Source of the DNA: CANHEE01 sp049316985
Lineage (GTDB): Bacteria > Bacteroidota > Bacteroidia > Chitinophagales > Saprospiraceae
Assembly: GCA_049316985.1 (NCBI GenBank)
Contig: JBMOJB010000004.1
Location: forward strand, 6,201-70,200
Reading direction: 5' to 3'
Length of the DNA: 64,000 nucleotides
Shown in pieces: positions 62,394 to 64,000 of this stretch. The position numbers and the translations under genes are program-made. Positions within the stretch are counted from its first letter, which is position 1. Each line of letters starts with the position of its first letter. The notes under the pieces are model-generated. The model was not told the DNA's origin, did not search any database, and worked only from the letters and a program-made list of their open reading frames with translations.

Positions 62394-63566
62394 ATGTATC
62401 CTGATTTATCTTATTTATTACACGACCTTTTGCCTTCTGTTTTCGAACGTGATGGCGCGTTTTCGGTGGTCAAAATGTTTGGCCTGTTGCTCGCATTGGC
62501 TTTTGTAGCTTCGGCGTATACCTGCGGTTCGGAAATGATACGTAAGGAACAACAAGGTTTGCTTCATCCGAAAACGATGAAAATCATAGTAGGAAAGCCG
62601 CTTACTATGGCAGATCTTGCCATGAACGCATTGATTGGATTTTTGGTAGGTTTTAAATTTATATTTGTCTTCCAAAATTTTTCAGCTTTCAAAGCGGATG
62701 CTGCCGGAATAATTTTTTCTTCCAAAGGGAATTTGTTCGGCGGAATTATTGGGGGAATATTATTTGTGGCATACAACTGGTGGGAATCGCGAAAAAACGA
62801 AAAACTCGAACCGGAAGAAAAGCTGGTAAAAGTTTACCCGCATGAGAGAATTGGAGATATTACCATTGTTTCAGCCATTTCCGGGATAGCAGGGGCAAAA
62901 TTATTTTCTATTCTTGAAAATTTTGAAGATTTTTTGCTGGATCCTGCCGGACAACTCTTTTCGGGTTCCGGACTTACGATGTACGGTGGATTGATACTTG
63001 CATTTATTGTGGTTTATATTTATATCAAAAGACTGGGAATCGCTCCTTTGCATATGATGGACTGTGCAGCACCTGCAATTACAGTTGGTTATGGTGTAGG
63101 ACGGCTAGGTTGCCATTTCTCAGGTGATGGCGATTGGGGCATCGTCAATGATAAAATGAAGCCATTTTCATTTTTACCTGACTGGCTTTGGTCATATACT
63201 TATCCCCATAATGTGCTCAATGAAGGTGTAGCGCTTGAGAACTGCATCGGGCAATATTGCTCACAATTGAGTGCGGGCGTATTTCCCACGCCGTTGTATG
63301 AAACTTTACTGTGTGCGCTGATGCTGATGATTCTGTGGAGCTTGAGAACCAGGATAAAAATTCCGGGATTATTATTTTTCGTTTATTTAGTGCTCAATGG
63401 TTTGGAGCGTTTCAGTATTGAAAGTATAAGAGTAAATCCGCGTTATGAATATTTTGGAATGTATCTTTCGCAAGCACAATATATTGCCATAATGCTGATG
63501 TTGCTTGGTGTGGCTGGAATGGCGCTGATGTATGTCTTAGACAAGAAAACCAAACTCGTGGATTAG
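62394..63566 (+). CDS. lgt: Prolipoprotein diacylglyceryl transferase
   Basis: Lgt moves diacylglycerol from phosphatidylglycerol to the lipobox cysteine of prolipoproteins in the inner membrane. The 390-residue protein has about seven membrane segments and the signature GRLGCHFSGDGDWG starting at residue 236, with the essential arginine Arg237. MYGGLILAFI and a C-terminal FSIESIRVNPRYE are further family marks. It is longer than the E. coli enzyme (291 residues), as is common in Bacteroidota. It ends one base before the WD40 gene. Confidence 0.93.
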   Translation: MYPDLSYLLHDLLPSVFERDGAFSVVKMFGLLLALAFVASAYTCGSEMIRKEQQGLLHPKTMKIIVGKPLTMADLAMNALIGFLVGFKFIFVFQNFSAFKADAAGIIFSSKGNLFGGIIGGILFVAYNWWESRKNEKLEPEEKLVKVYPHERIGDITIVSAISGIAGAKLFSILENFEDFLLDPAGQLFSGSGLTMYGGLILAFIVVYIYIKRLGIAPLHMMDCAAPAITVGYGVGRLGCHFSGDGDWGIVNDKMKPFSFLPDWLWSYTYPHNVLNEGVALENCIGQYCSQLSAGVFPTPLYETLLCALMLMILWSLRTRIKIPGLLFFVYLVLNGLERFSIESIRVNPRYEYFGMYLSQAQYIAIMLMLLGVAGMALMYVLDKKTKLVD

Positions 63567-63567
63567 A

Positions 63568-64000
63568 ATGGAAATCAACAGAATAGCACATTTGACCGGT
63601 CACAATGGGGCGGTGTTTGCTGTTGCTGAAGGAGAGGCTAAGCACTTTGTGATATCAGGTGCAGGTGATGGCTGGATTGCACAATGGGATCTGAATAATC
63701 CGGAGCAAGGGAGATTAATTGCTAAAGCCGATGCACATATTTATTCAATCTGTTTTGTGAAAGAAAAGCAATTGCTATTATTGGGAGATATGAATGGTGG
63801 AATCCACTGGATAAAAGTGCATGCACCGGAAGAACAGAAAAATATTGCGCATCACACAAACGGTGTTTTTAGCATACAATTTTTCGATCAGCATATTTTC
63901 ACTGTAGGAGGAGATGGAGTATTGAGTAAGTGGTCGCTGGAAAAGCAGCGGTGTGTGGATAGTGTACAACTTTCAACGCAAAGCTTGCGTACTTTTGCTT
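63568..64000 (+). CDS. WD40-repeat protein, 5' part
   Basis: The frame opens with ATG at 63568, one base after the lgt stop, and runs off the window. The visible 144 residues show WD40-type repeats: HLTGHNGAVFAVAEG, VISGAGDGWIAQWDL, LLGDMNGGIHWIKV and TVGGDGVLSKWSL. These build a beta-propeller for protein binding. It has no signal peptide, so it is cytoplasmic. It is probably cotranscribed with lgt. Confidence 0.75.
   Translation, partial: MEINRIAHLTGHNGAVFAVAEGEAKHFVISGAGDGWIAQWDLNNPEQGRLIAKADAHIYSICFVKEKQLLLLGDMNGGIHWIKVHAPEEQKNIAHHTNGVFSIQFFDQHIFTVGGDGVLSKWSLEKQRCVDSVQLSTQSLRTFA

Noticed and set aside
1..64000. CRISPR array, prophage or insertion sequence
   Set aside because: No regularly spaced short direct repeats, no transposase or integrase, and no phage structural genes were seen. 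The tail-fibre-like motifs at 21.8 kb belong to a host collagen-like protein with a signal peptide.

Overview
The window looks like chromosomal DNA of a free-living member of the Bacteroidota, most likely near the Saprospiria/Chitinophagia. The evidence is AT-rich DNA and families close to restricted to that phylum: a DUF2723 membrane protein, DUF2480, PorZ, GldM-type C-terminal domains and many type IX secretion (T9SS) sorting tails. Promoters also fit the phylum. Several genes carry a -7 box TAnnTTTG, and four of them have TTG/TTTG exactly 20 bases upstream. No phage, plasmid, insertion sequence or CRISPR array was recognised.

Layout. 1-3.5 kb: the end of a DUF2723 glycosyltransferase-like protein, a lone secreted hypothetical and a decayed class III nucleotide cyclase tail. 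3.5-12.5 kb: one 2984-residue secreted beta-helix protein. 12.9-21.8 kb: housekeeping genes (secreted PDZ protein, scpB, DUF2480, aminopeptidase P, GbsR-like regulator, gcvP, cysQ). 21.8-26.3 kb: a collagen-like/T9SS-cargo pair, a TylF-like methyltransferase and a yidD-DoxX-helical protein cluster. 26.4-33.5 kb: an Asp-box propeller protein, an ALDH7-type dehydrogenase, a probable small RNA or leader, rnr, and a possible 50-residue membrane protein. 33.7-41.3 kb: tRNA-Leu(GAG), a MarC protein, a phosphoesterase, porZ, an esterase, a folB fused to a cysteine-rich CWC domain, and an M23 peptidase. 41.4-50.8 kb: a modular GH18 chitinase, a DUF2279 protein, uvrA and an acetylxylan esterase-like enzyme. 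51-58.2 kb: a PadR/PspC-GIN operon with a palindromic promoter, a UDG-like glycosylase, two tandem GldM-C-like secreted proteins and a short histidine kinase with its response regulator. 58.2-64 kb: two secreted amidohydrolase-type enzymes, a cytoplasmic amidohydrolase, lgt and the start of a WD40 protein.

How the genes work together. The recurring theme is protein export to the surface. PorZ belongs to the T9SS cell-surface attachment complex. At least four cargo proteins end in type A sorting tails (PDZ protein, small cargo at 23.6 kb, chitinase, N-formylglutamate amidohydrolase-like protein). Two large secreted proteins end in dockerin-like repeats instead. Lgt and YidD serve lipoprotein and membrane-protein biogenesis. 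The chitinase and acetyl esterase suggest polysaccharide degradation, while gcvP, cysQ, folB, rnr, uvrA and scpB are core metabolism and maintenance.

Most notable candidates: a palindrome centred on the -33 box of the padR promoter, the FolB-CWC fusion, the stand-alone GldM-C-like pair, and a promoter-plus-terminator unit of about 135 nt ahead of rnr. All calls come from reading the sequence; no database search was run.
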